Notes under the pieces: generated by a model
Seen by the model: only the letters and a program-made list of their open reading frames with translations
What the model was told of the DNA's origin: nothing
The model's database searches: none
Translations under genes and position numbers: made by a program
Shown here: positions 54,639 to 64,000 of the stretch, in pieces
How positions within the stretch are numbered: position 1 is the stretch's first letter
Layout: each line of letters starts with the position of its first letter
From: Perca fluviatilis
Lineage: Eukaryota > Chordata > Actinopteri > Perciformes > Percidae
Assembly: GCF_010015445.1 (NCBI RefSeq)
Contig: NC_053120.1
Coordinates: 692,156-756,155, forward strand
Length of the DNA: 64,000 nt
Direction of reading: 5' to 3'

Positions 54639-57115
54639 TCATTTATTCTGGATTTTCCTGCATTCATAACATTTCCACACTTTTGGAACTCTAGTCAAAC
54701 GCAAGCAAGACCTGTGAAAGTGCCCTCTTTTGCACTGTTTAGATGCACACATTACTACATTCTCTGGCTCTCCAGCTGGTTCACCACAATAGCACCCTGA
54801 CTGGGGCTGTTGCTCTGAGGTTGGGGAAACCACTGGACGTGGTACTGTGTAATATTTCCCAAGAAGTTCTGGCAAAATCCTAGTTTTAATACATTTTTCT
54901 ACTCCACTGTATGTCTCATTGAAGAACACTTCATCAAACTAAATTCGCTGAATAAACATTTCAGTGGGACTCCACACTACAAAGTCACCATACCATGTTC
55001 ATACTGGACCTCAGCAATGCGCATTTGTATCACATTGTCCTTTGCCATTAGACAGAAGTTTGTGTCAGCATTGCAGCTGTTGACAATAGACTGATCTTTA
55101 AGAGTAAAAGGGCATTTTATCTCAAGCACACCTCTACTGTGGCAAGCACAGGTAATAGTTCCATCCGGCGATGCACCGATCCATGGCAGTGATTTGTTGA
55201 TGGTTAGGCCTGTTGTCTGCACTTGAAAATCAATGTGATGATCTTGCAATGCTGTGATGTACTGTGTCCTTGCTGTTAGCTCACTCACATGTCCCCATCT
55301 AGAAAAATAGAGAATACTTAATTAGCAAACTACAGTATACCACTGCAAATCCAGAATAATGTACTGTTCTCTATGGAGTGCACACACCATTATGTACATG
55401 TAATGGCAGTCTCTTTTAAGAAACATGGAAACGTTGTATATTTAGGATTGGGATCATATTCTCAGCTTGTATCATTTAAGTCCTTTATGTGGGATTTTAA
55501 GAACATCATTGTTCCTCTGAAATATGGCTATGACAAATAGAATGAAAACCAGCCCTGGGCAGCATACTTTGATATGTAGTCTCTCTTTGTACATTTCTAT
55601 CGTTACCTCACTGCCCCTGTAGACACCTGACAGGACCGGGGATAGCAAATCCTCTTAATCAAGGATGCAGCACTGCCTGACCTGCCTGCTTCGTGGAAGA
55701 CTGACGCTGTTACTCTGCCTGCTCTTTGCTCAAACCAAACCTTACTGGCAGACTGTGCTCTGGTTGCCTCTTCTACTGATAAGGACTGAAAGAAAAAAAA
55801 TTGAATTCTATTTCAACAACATAAAGCTATTAATGTAAACATTAAAACTAAAGATTTGCAATTTGTCAGTACATACCTGTTGCTCTGTTATCTGAAGATC
55901 AAAGATGCTTTCACTCTCTACTAGTAAGGACGACAAATCAGCATGCAACTTTGCCTTTGAATATAATTTAGAAAGTGGTTCTGGCAAATTGAGTTGAAGG
56001 GTCTTTGGTTTGTATCTGTGAGAGTGAGCCCTCGATCACAGACAAGATAGCAGTCCCCTTAGTACTTTCTTCCTGAACATCACATTCATACAGCTTTTGG
56101 TAGAAGTCCATATACTCCTCTTCTGTAGGGACAGGAATGCTGGGTAGTGGGGAGTATGTTACAGTCTTCTTCTTCATGAATGAGATGTTGCAGATTTCCT
56201 CGTACTGCACCTTGCCAGTTTTGCTCGGAAGAACCCAGGCACAGGGCATCTCTGTACTGGACCGTCCATCTTTAAGATTTACCGCTGCTAAGACAGCATA
56301 CATGAGAGCAGCAGCATGTTTCACCCAGTCCCGCTTTGCAGGTGCAGTGGGCCATTAAAATTGTCCCATCATCATGGACTACGATCCATGGTTGTGTGGG
56401 GGTCATGTTGACGGCCTGAGAGTGGTTCACCTTAAGAGAAGACAGCAGACCAATTAGTCTAGTAAAATCAACTCAGTTGTCAATCAATGCATTTACAACA
56501 CAGTGCCATGTTACACACACAACATTTTTTTTATAGTGTACTAAGGGAGTGGAGAGAGAGAAAGAGAGAGAGAGTGAGTATGTGTATTTCATGTTACTGT
56601 TTCCCTTAATGCTGTCAATGTTCTAATTGTTACAGTAAAAACACTTGTTAAAGCAACATTGAATTGAATTATGAGAGAGAGAGAGAGAGAGAGCTCTTAA
56701 AAAAGACCATGCCTGTTATTTCCTCCCCAAAACATGAAAACACGTTTTTCATTCGTTCTTGTAGTTTGTTTTGAAACCATGACCAGATGATTTAGCTCTC
56801 CCTTGTGCTGACATATACTAGAGAACTGCTAGAAGTTAGTCTAGATAGCCTTGAGTTGTTATGCTAGCTGCTAACAGCTGTTTACAAAGTTGGGTTAAAA
56901 GAACACTTACCTTTCCTTTCACAAGAAACATCTTCTTCTTGTGAAGGTGCCATATCTTTGAGTCAAGGACCCAGCCCGCAACAAAGTATCGATATGCCTC
57001 GTTACTCTTATACGCTTTGAGGCTTTCACCAGTGTATGGCGACGGATTATGTATAAGGTAAATATATATGTCATTGAATGCCAGGATTGGTAGTTTGGTA
57101 GCAGCGGACAGTATG
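54639..57115 (-). pseudogene. SWIM/YqaJ nuclease/PHD protein of an ISL2EU-like transposon, copy 2
   Basis: Minus-strand exons: about 57115-56910 ([36 protein letters not shown], ending at a GTAAGTG donor); about 56430-55968 (VNHSQAVNMTPTQPWIVVHD, a SWIM zinc finger CTCKAG...C-H with a short deletion, then AALMYAVLAAVNLKDG); 55774-55590 (SVEEATRAQSASKVWFEQRA, GRVTAS); 55300-54930 (ARTQYITALQDHHIDFQVQT, GASPDGTITCACHSRGVLEI, KCPF); and 54929-54639, a PHD finger (CYCGEPAGEPENVVMC, HFHRSC, WKCYEC). GASPDG and EIKCP are the nuclease core. A frameshift and a TAG stop near 54940 break it. Domain order equals copy 1 at 42.7 kb. It faces the THAP transposase. Confidence 0.82.
56665..56692 (+). repeat. 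GA microsatellite in nuclease-gene intron
   Basis: Perfect (GA)n of 28 bp; a shorter impure GA tract lies at 56549-56575. Confidence 0.9.
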
Positions 57116-57132
57116 GGATTAGTTTTGTGACT

Positions 57133-57744
57133 TTAACCCTCATGCCCTCTTCGGTCATTTTTGTACATTTTTCTCAAGTTTTTTTTTTCATTTTGTGATC
57201 ATTTTTGCTGTGTTACTTCTTATGGCATGACATTTTGTAGGAATCCTTCTTTTCAGTCAAATTTTTTAAATCCAGTGTTTTTTACTCTTACATGTCTTTT
57301 ATACTTAAATGATTCATTTTGTACCCTCTGGACACCTTCGAGGCAAAAATGTCCACGCACACAAAAACTGTTATTAAATCATCATATATCAATATTGTTT
57401 TCTGCTTTTTTTTCATGAATCACTTAAACAACTTCTAACCTAATCAAAACCACCAAACATTCAATCATTTTCAGGATTTTAACCCTTTAAATGCCAGTTT
57501 ATGTATTTGAAGTATGTCATTTTTTATAAAAAAAACCCACAAAAATTTTTTTTCCCATATAATGAATAATATGTAGATGGGGCTTTGGTGGTGATTAGAG
57601 GCTTGGATATGTCAAAGATAAGCAACAAAACTTATTTGATTGCATTAGTATTTTTTATGTAATTCCAGATACTCCCTCTGGACACCTTCGAGGCAAAAAT
57701 GGCCCCATTGACTTCCATTATAACCACATGTTTTGATCTCACTG
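57133..57744 (+). mobile_element. piggyBac-type element, left end only
   Basis: TTAA (57133-57136) is followed by CCCTCATGCCCTCTTCGGTC, matching the right arm (inverted) of the 29.0-32.1 kb element over about 600 bp. It breaks at CTCACTGC, where the other copies continue CTTTACAGTATAAAACC. The right end is missing. The insertion lies just upstream of the nuclease-gene exon at 57.1 kb, so the piggyBac copy is younger than the ISL2EU-like element. Confidence 0.85.
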
Positions 57745-58573
57745 CTAGCTAGCTAGTAAAGCTTTTTTAAGTTAGCATTTAACATTAGCTATACTGCTAA
57801 CGTTATCTAAAAGCCACCGGCTACCTTACTGAGCTAATAATTTACCATGGGAATCATGTATTCTTCGTGAGGCCTTACTCAATGGAGCTGTATTAATTAT
57901 CGTCTTCTCTCTGTAGAGACCTGCAGGACCCGAGCAGAGCTACGATGCTCTCCCATGTAACCTAAAGGTTAGTAACGTAGCTATATTATGGTCTATTAGG
58001 AAAAATTATTATCCAGCTAACTAGTAATTGTTGTGGTTGCTATTGGCCTGATAATACACAATGCTAGGGTATTGGTTAAGTTGTACAATGTAGAAGCTGT
58101 GAATGTAATATATATAGGGTTCGACACATACATTAGATAATGTTCCATCTGTACACACTGCACTACCTTAAGATGGCAGATAACGGACGTATTTTTTGTA
58201 TTTTTTAGCGCTGTAAATGTCAACAATATTTAGAATTAATGCATAGTGTTACTACTGTCCAAACTATGTACTTTAACTAACACACCAGGCCCTTGACAAA
58301 TACTTTGCTTAGTGATCCTTATGGTTTGATGTGATGTGCATATGTGTCCTGGTGGCTGGCCATATCTTTACACATGTAGTCAACGTGGAGGTAGGAATCT
58401 AGAAAGTGTGATCAATAATATTCCAGAAATAAGTGTTCCAGTAGTGTTCAGAAAGCTAGAAAAATGTTTCTAGAGTGCAGGCTTTATTACAATTATTTAT
58501 TATTGAGCTAATTTCAAACACGTTTTTATCATCCAATAAGGTTCTTCAAGCTTTACAATAAGAAGTCAAGGAA

Positions 58574-58852
58574 GTGAAGGACTACAGCCACATCCCAGCC
58601 CTTCAGAGAACTGTCCTGCAGAAAAGGCTGTCGTCCAGACTGGAGCGGTGGGCCACCAGTGAGCTCAGGAGACCAGATGATCCCAGGCGTCCAGGAGTTG
58701 TGTGTGATATTCCTGCACCACCCTCAGAAGTGTTGTTGCAGACACAAGTCAGCAGAGAAATACAGCTTGCCTTAGGTGAAACTGAATATGTGAAATATAT
58801 ACATAACCCAATTACTCAGTATGTTTGTGTATTGTTGGTGATGAAAAACTGA
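58574..58852 (+). CDS. unrecognised basic protein fragment inside inverted-repeat element
   Basis: A 92-residue frame whose first 70 residues look protein-like (HIPALQRTVLQKRLSSRLER, then ATSELRRPDDPRRPGVVCDI), followed by less convincing sequence. It may be one exon of a transposon gene. I do not recognise a domain. On the opposite strand, 59400-59280 encodes a Gln/Arg-rich segment (RRQTNQEDVEQQRERSLRSL) that may be another exon. Confidence 0.3.
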   Translation: MKDYSHIPALQRTVLQKRLSSRLERWATSELRRPDDPRRPGVVCDIPAPPSEVLLQTQVSREIQLALGETEYVKYIHNPITQYVCVLLVMKN

Positions 58853-59581
58853 CCCTGACCTGTGATGTACTGCAAATAATGACTGACACTGAGTTCCAGC
58901 TTCTTCTACCACCGGAGCCCCAGCTAAATATGTTCAAATATCCATTATGTATGTGAAGTTTTATATTGGACAAAAAATAAAGCATTATAATAGTCTCAAC
59001 CTTATTTCCTGTTTTATATAATGAACCAAAAAGACAAGGGTGAATGTAAAACATTTTTTTATATATTATGTGCATTTTAAAATATAATTACAGTAAGACA
59101 ATGTAAACACAAATTAAATTACAGGACAGTATACTGTAGTAGGATATACATTGACATACAATGGACTAAGAAACTACAAGTACACCAATGAAAACTTAAG
59201 AAAAAGGTTATTGTAAGTGTTAACTGAGTATCTGAGCAAAATATGATCAATACATACACTATTGGTCTATACCCTGGCTGTTTGAAGCCTTCGCACACAG
59301 TGTTTCCTCCACAGAGAGACCGAAGGCTCCTCTCCCTCTGCTGCTCCACATCCTCCTGGTTGGTCTGCCTGCGGCCTGATGTGAGCTGTGATATAAAATT
59401 ATAACAAAGTTTCTTACACAAATCAAATGGTAACAAAGTTCTTACTGATAACTGAGGCTTCCAAGGTTGTGTGATTTACAATTAAAATAACTTGCTTTTA
59501 AGTAGCCATTAGCAAATGTGTAGGCTTTTACAAGTTTTAGATAATGTTAGCAGTAGCCTATAGCTAATGTTAAATGCTAAC

Positions 59582-59994
59582 TTAAGCCCTATTCGCACGG
59601 GATAAGTATTACCTGGGGACCTCTTGTAGTTTATAAATTACCCCCACACGTCTGTATTTCGTCTGGCGCATTCACACGGGATAACTGAAGTCTGTATTTT
59701 ACTCAAATTTACAGACATTATCCCCCGGATATGATGTCAAAACTTTTCATTTATAATTGACAACGCAGCCAGTTAGACCCCAAATCACAGAGATGCCGAT
59801 TCGCACGGGACTAATATTATCACAGGACCTCCGTTTTCGGCGAAATATGGTAGGTCATTTGCGGGGGAATTATTACTTTACAAATTACAGACATGACCGA
59901 TTCGCACGGGATTAAGATCACAGACAACCTCCGCGATTATTACAAATGACTGGAGGTCACCAGGTAATACTTATCCCGTGCGAATAGGGCTTTA
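59582..59994. mobile_element. 407-bp MITE with TTA target duplication
   Basis: The element 59585-59991 starts AGCCCTATTCGCACGGGAT and ends with its complement; the inverted arms extend about 38 bp (ATAAGTATTACCTGG / CCAGGTAATACTTAT). TTA flanks both sides (59582-59584 and 59992-59994), the 3-bp duplication typical of PIF/Harbinger. The interior repeats CGCACGGGAT words several times. Confidence 0.88.
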
Positions 59995-60022
59995 AAAAAG
60001 CTTTACTAGCTAGCTAGCTAGT

Positions 60023-60780
60023 CACTTAACACAACGAAACAACAAATGTCTAGTAACCATGCTTGCAACGTAGATCACAGATAATATATATATTAATAAT
60101 ACTTGCACTTTATTAATCTTGTAGGAATCCCCTGTGGAGTGGCTTGTGTGTCCTCCAGACCAGACTCTGAGTCTCTAACGTTAGTTTACCTGCACTGAGG
60201 TTGAGCTGTCACTCAAACTTTCCCCTTAACTCTCATTAGCCAATGGGGACGCACCCCTGTAAGACCCGCCCACACGAGATGTTTGTGTCAGAATCGCAAG
60301 CAAAAAGTCAGGGAGCGCAAAGGAGAAAGCTGGGAGCATGACTGCAAACGTGATGGAGAGAGCAAAAGACTGATCATTGAGAAAGAAGCAGAGGGAACTA
60401 TAAACAAAAGGACATCATATCAAACAAATAAAAGACCAATAGTTTACAACTACACAAATGTTTTGTTTGCAAGTTTTAAGTTTTACCTTTGAGGTGACAG
60501 TTTTTTTGCTTGAGTTAGTGTTTTTTGTTTGATACTTGAGAAGTTTTGCTTGGAATTAAAGTCACAAAACTAATCCCATAGGACAGAGGCTGGAAGAACG
60601 CATCGGGTATCGAGTAGGGATCACATCCTAACGAGGATATTTTTTGATATGGCAGTCGAGGTGCGAAATGTTGTCTTTCGTAGCCATTTAGCTACTGTAT
60701 CCGTACGAAGCTGTAAATTGTAGCAAGCTAGCTAGCTATTGCTTGTCAGTTGGTATGGTTGGTACCGGCCGGTAGGTACT
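60023..60780. other. no gene recognised
   Basis: Only a 69-residue frame at 60283 with no recognisable domain. An inverted CTAGCTAGCTA word recurs at 60727-60737. Confidence 0.35.
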
Positions 60781-60782
60781 CA

Positions 60783-61600
60783 AGATGGCGACAGTGATAT
60801 TCATGAATAGGGACAATCTTAAAGGCATCAGTGATGTCAGCCTTGGAGAGCCAAGCGCCTCTCCCTGCCAACTTAATAAGTTTAACAGCGTCGTCAACAG
60901 TGGTATAATGAAGGGAAAAAGGAACAGGCGGAATGAGACTATTCACACTCAACACAGGCCCGCAGCGCGGCGCCGACAGATGAAAAATAAGGCGCTACTT
61001 CCCTGAATACTTCCCAGTAGCAACACCTAAAGGACTAGTGCGAAACAACGAAAACGGGGAGGAATCAAACGGCCCTATGATATACCCTTTGCTGACCTCA
61101 GATGCAACCAGCATGGACACAGTATCAGGGTCAGAAACAGCAGAGAGAAGATTTTTAGCCACATATGTAACCTCAGGATCAGCAAGCACGCCCACCCGAA
61201 AACCTTGGGACAGGCCAGAGAGCAGATGATCAACAAACACACCCCCCCCCCAACCACCCCCCAAAACCCCCCCCACCCCCCCCCCCACAAAAAAAAAAAC
61301 AATCAACAAACACAATTTAGGCATTCTAGAAACACTAGCCCTCCAAAAAAAAAACAACCATAAGTACACACGCCTTCATTAAAATGATTGCAAATAGGAG
61401 TATTGTTGGACGTATGAACCTGTCGCCCACGAGCATCCACGCCAGACACGGAAAACCGCTGACAGAGATGGTGAGACGGGGCCGTGCCGGTAGGCTGAAA
61501 CACACCCACAGGGCAGAGAAAGCGAGAATGGTTCTTGATAACACGCCAATAATGGCATACGAATTGGGGTGCCATACATACGCCACTTCATCAGATCAGT
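60783..61600 (-). pseudogene. DIRS-type retroelement: gag end and RT N-terminal part
   Basis: Reading leftward: gag C-terminus with a Cys/His motif start (ICNHFNEGVCTYG, 61420-61380), then RT beginning LLSGLSQGFRVGVLADPEVT and NLLSAVSDPDTVSMLVASEV, GPFDSSPFSLFRTSPLGV, and NSLIPPVPFSLHYTTVDDAV followed by LSKADITDAFKIVPIHE at about 60800, where it breaks. The continuation of the RT (WDSKFYF...) appears at 51255 on the same strand. Poly-C (61242-61285) and poly-A runs have disrupted the gag/RT junction. Confidence 0.82.
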
Positions 61601-61639
61601 CTGAAAAACACGACAAAGTTACCAGTTAGTTTACAAGGT

Positions 61640-61873
61640 AAGATTTTTGCACACAAAAGACCTTTAGAGACTACGCTGTTGTATTATAAATTAATTGACG
61701 GAACTGTTTTGACTGTTTCAAGTTTCTAAAATATGTGCATTGAGTACTTGTAATACTTTAAATACATTTTCGTGATGATACACACTTTTGCTGAAGTAAA
61801 ACATAGTATTGTTACAGAGTGGTATTAGTATTTTTACTTGAGTAAAGGATCTGAATACCTCTTCCACCACTGC
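61640..61873 (+). mobile_element. Tol2-like hAT end fragment
   Basis: The right end TTTTTACTTGAGTAAAGGAT, CTGAATACCTCTTCCACCAC, TG closely resembles the terminal region of Tol2-type hAT elements (CAGTGGTGG... complemented). The left end is not found. Confidence 0.6.
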
Positions 61874-62024
61874 TGTTTGTATATATTTTTCTCACTGGTT
61901 ATTATTCTTTTCAATTGACTGATTTATACCTATTTTCTCTCATTCAGATCAGATTGGACGCCTTGGTGCTGCTTCTCATTCAGTGGTCTTGTGTCACTTT
62001 GCACGGTAAGTAGCAGCAGAGTAA

Positions 62025-62300
62025 ATAAGCACACACACACACACACACACAGACACACAGATACACACACACACACACACACATAAACACACACACACAG
62101 ACACACAGATACACACACACACACGCAGACAGACACACAGATACACACACACACACACACAGAAACACACACACACACACACAGACACACAGATACACAC
62201 AGACACACACAGATACACACACACACACACAAACACACACAAATACACACACACACAAATACACACACACACACACACACAGACAGACACACACACAGAC
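62025..62300 (+). repeat. interrupted CA microsatellite
   Basis: (CA)n with GACACACAGATACACAC-type higher-order units; frames on the complement are artefacts. Confidence 0.95.
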
Positions 62301-62819
62301 AGTATTCCTCTGACACGCTGTATTAACGTTACTGTTTTAAAACCGTTTTCCAGGTTAGTGGGGGTGCATACCGCTCCAAACCAACATGAAAACCGTAGCT
62401 AGTAATGTTCACTCAGCGTTTAGTTTGGTTGTTAAAATGTGTGTAAAATGAGCAGTGACGTTAATCACCCTACGGTACCGTCTATTTGCTGGATGGTTTC
62501 AAGGTAACGGTCGGCAGCTAACATTAGCAGATAAGCCCGTACACTGACGTCCAATACTCCCACTTTTCTTATATTTCAAGACTCAAGTATTTGACATTTT
62601 GGGAATTTAATAAATATTGACATGACAATCAATATGAAACCCTTACAGTTGTATATTTGTTTTCAGAATGTGATTTTTCCTGTTAATAGGATTTCCTGTT
62701 TTCTGACCTTATACCTACCTCAAGTTGCCTTTTGGGACATACATACGTACATATCATACATGCCTGTTGAGAGGAGTTTATTTCAGCATCATATAAAATC
62801 AACAATGATGATAATAATA

Positions 62820-62932
62820 ATATTAAAGCAAACACAGCTCTGGTACCGGAATAGTATCGGTATCGACCGATATCCAAATTCAGGTATCGGGATCGGATCG
62901 GAAGTGAAAAAATGTGGATCGGTGCATCCCTA
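62820..62932 (+). mobile_element. hAT end fragment related to the 9.9-11.5 kb element
   Basis: Ends GGATCGGTGCATCCCTA (62932), matching the right end family of 9922-11511 (CACATCGGTGCATCACTA), with the same TATCGGTATCGGCCGAT-like words upstream. Confidence 0.65.
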
Positions 62933-63227
62933 AGTGTTAGCCTACATTTAATCACCATTTAATCAGTGCACGGAAACGTTTAGCAAGATATTCATATTAA
63001 ATCATTGTCCCTGCCCCTTTTAGCAGACTTAACAGATGAGTCAGCAGCACCCCAGTCTCCTCCTAACTGTGCCACTCTCTGTCCCAGCGAAGAAGGTGAG
63101 CAACATTGTGTTCAATGACATGCCAGTTATTTGAGAGAAAAGTTTGTGTTTCCAGGAGTCCTTGGACTTTTCTGTTCTTTTCATACCTTTTAATTTGATG
63201 TCAGTGGTACTGTTTGTCACAAAAACC

Positions 63228-63262
63228 CCCCCGCGAAAAACCCCCCCCCGCCCCTTCCGGAG

Positions 63263-63314
<52 letters not shown>

Positions 63315-63318
63315 TCCT
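63228..63318 (+). repeat. poly-C and CT microsatellite
   Basis: CCCCCCCGC runs (63228-63255) are followed by (CT)n at 63264-63311. Confidence 0.95.
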
Positions 63319-63435
63319 TGCTCTGTTTGTCCTTTCTCACAGTGCAGTGTGTGTGACTGGCCACTCCCTGGATTACTTGCAGCTGCAGGCAATCTCCACT
63401 CACCCACCTGTTTTCCGGGGCTCATCAGCGCAGCT

Positions 63436-64000
63436 TCTTAAAATCTCTTGAGCATCCACATCACTCCATCCTGAGATTGAACACCTCCCGTGTAGGTTTG
63501 TCATTTCCTGAATCAGCTGGATCAAGTCAAGAGTGAAGAAAAGGTGGAAAGAGGATGCCACATCATGGATTCTTGATATGGCATATCTCGTGGGCTCTGG
63601 CATCATGCCGGTCGGTGCTTGAATGTTGCGCAGCGTCTCAGTATTAGATGGAGACCAGACTTGCCAATTCTTCACTGTCCATTCAATGTTAGGATGGACA
63701 GGATCTTCAGTGTCCTCTCCACTTTCAGAGGAAGGGTTAGAGGCACTCACAGAGTTGGAGGACACCAGTGACCATTTTGTCAGACTCCAGAAACTTGTGT
63801 CACCTTCAGATGAGTCCTGCAGTTGGCTGGAAGATAAAGGCTCCTTCTCTTTGCTCCAGGTCTTTCTCCTTCTCTAGAGCCAGGTGCATCAACACACTAA
63901 TAGTTGTTTCTGTTTACAACTAAAGCAGGAGACAATGTTTTTATTCAAGCACGTCTTCAAAGGCACATGAAATGCATCCTTCAAAAGAAGCCCTTTTTTC
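63436..64000 (-). pseudogene. piggyBac transposase fragment, second copy (runs off the window)
   Basis: This segment repeats 30340-30900 with only about six or seven differences seen by eye. The minus-strand frame encodes the same acidic N-terminus, NIEWTVKNWQVWSPSN and FTLDLIQLIQEMTN, then ends where unrelated sequence begins at 63436. The right part contains the start of the inner inverted arm (AACTAAAGCAGGAGACAATG) and continues past 64000, where a foldback arm like that at 30.9-32.1 kb is expected. Confidence 0.88.

Larger units (their letters stand above)
57741..60022. mobile_element. unassigned 2.3-kb element with 75-bp inverted ends
   Basis: The left arm 57741-57815 (CTAGCTAGCTAGTAAAGCTT, TTAACATTAGCTATACTGCT) is repeated inverted at 59533-60022. 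There it is interrupted by the MITE 59585-59991, after which AAAAAAGCTTTACTAGCTAG resumes. Inside are two unrecognised protein-like stretches (58574-58850 plus; 59400-59280 minus). Family unknown. Confidence 0.6.

Overview
The window looks like a ray-finned fish (teleost) chromosome segment built almost entirely of transposable elements. The evidence is the mixture of families: fish-type Tc1/mariner ends, a Rex3-like LINE fragment, tRNA-derived SINE pieces, many hAT MITEs, DIRS and piggyBac remnants, CA/GT and GATA microsatellites, and a 109-base assembly gap. I see no bacterial-style operons and no clearly recognisable conserved host gene. All element names rest on motifs read by eye.

Layout. 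1-2.6 kb: a non-autonomous TTAA-flanked DNA transposon with nested internal repeats. 3.5-6.2 kb: a LINE on the minus strand with an esterase-type ORF1 and an endonuclease domain but no reverse transcriptase. 6.7-7.4 kb: a hAT MITE with perfect 8-bp target duplications, then a SINE tail. 7.4-13.7 kb: broken, partly inverted pieces of the gene described next, plus coding minisatellites, a probable solo LTR and a 1.6-kb hAT element. 13.7-20.2 kb: the most interesting locus, a spliced minus-strand gene for a Crypton-like tyrosine recombinase with zinc-finger-like N-terminal exons and a repetitive charged tail. Almost every exon can be placed with consensus splice sites, but several frame breaks are present. 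A 40-bp motif recurs at least 13 times in and around its introns. 20.2 kb: a short TTAGGG tract beside a cluster of restriction-site-like words. 22-27 kb: very long GAA/AAATA and GA-rich tracts and the N gap.

27-34.6 kb: a ZBED-type hAT transposon split open by a 3.1-kb piggyBac-type foldback element, a Tc1-like transposon and a microsatellite. 34.7-41.8 kb: minisatellites, a satellite-like unit carrying a CCAAT motif, hAT elements, and a recent 2.15-kb tandem duplication. 42.5-47.2 kb and 51.3-57.1 kb: two decayed elements that each pair a THAP-DDE transposase with a separate SWIM-YqaJ nuclease-PHD protein, the combination I associate with ISL2EU transposons. 48-50.2 kb: an LTR carrying a Tol2-like MITE, and a Tc1-derived foldback with an expanded minisatellite. 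A DIRS-type retroelement is split into two collinear halves (61.6-60.8 kb and 51.25-50.17 kb), separated by about 9.5 kb holding the second YqaJ/THAP element, a piggyBac fragment and an unassigned inverted-repeat element. The last 565 bases repeat the piggyBac transposase fragment of 30.3-30.9 kb.

Because insertions sit inside one another, their relative ages can be read: for example, the second THAP/YqaJ element is older than the piggyBac fragment beside it, and the MITE at 59.6 kb is younger than the inverted-repeat arm it interrupts. Most coding regions here are pseudogenes with frameshifts or stops; the recombinase gene and the 42.7-43.75 kb nuclease exon are the best preserved.
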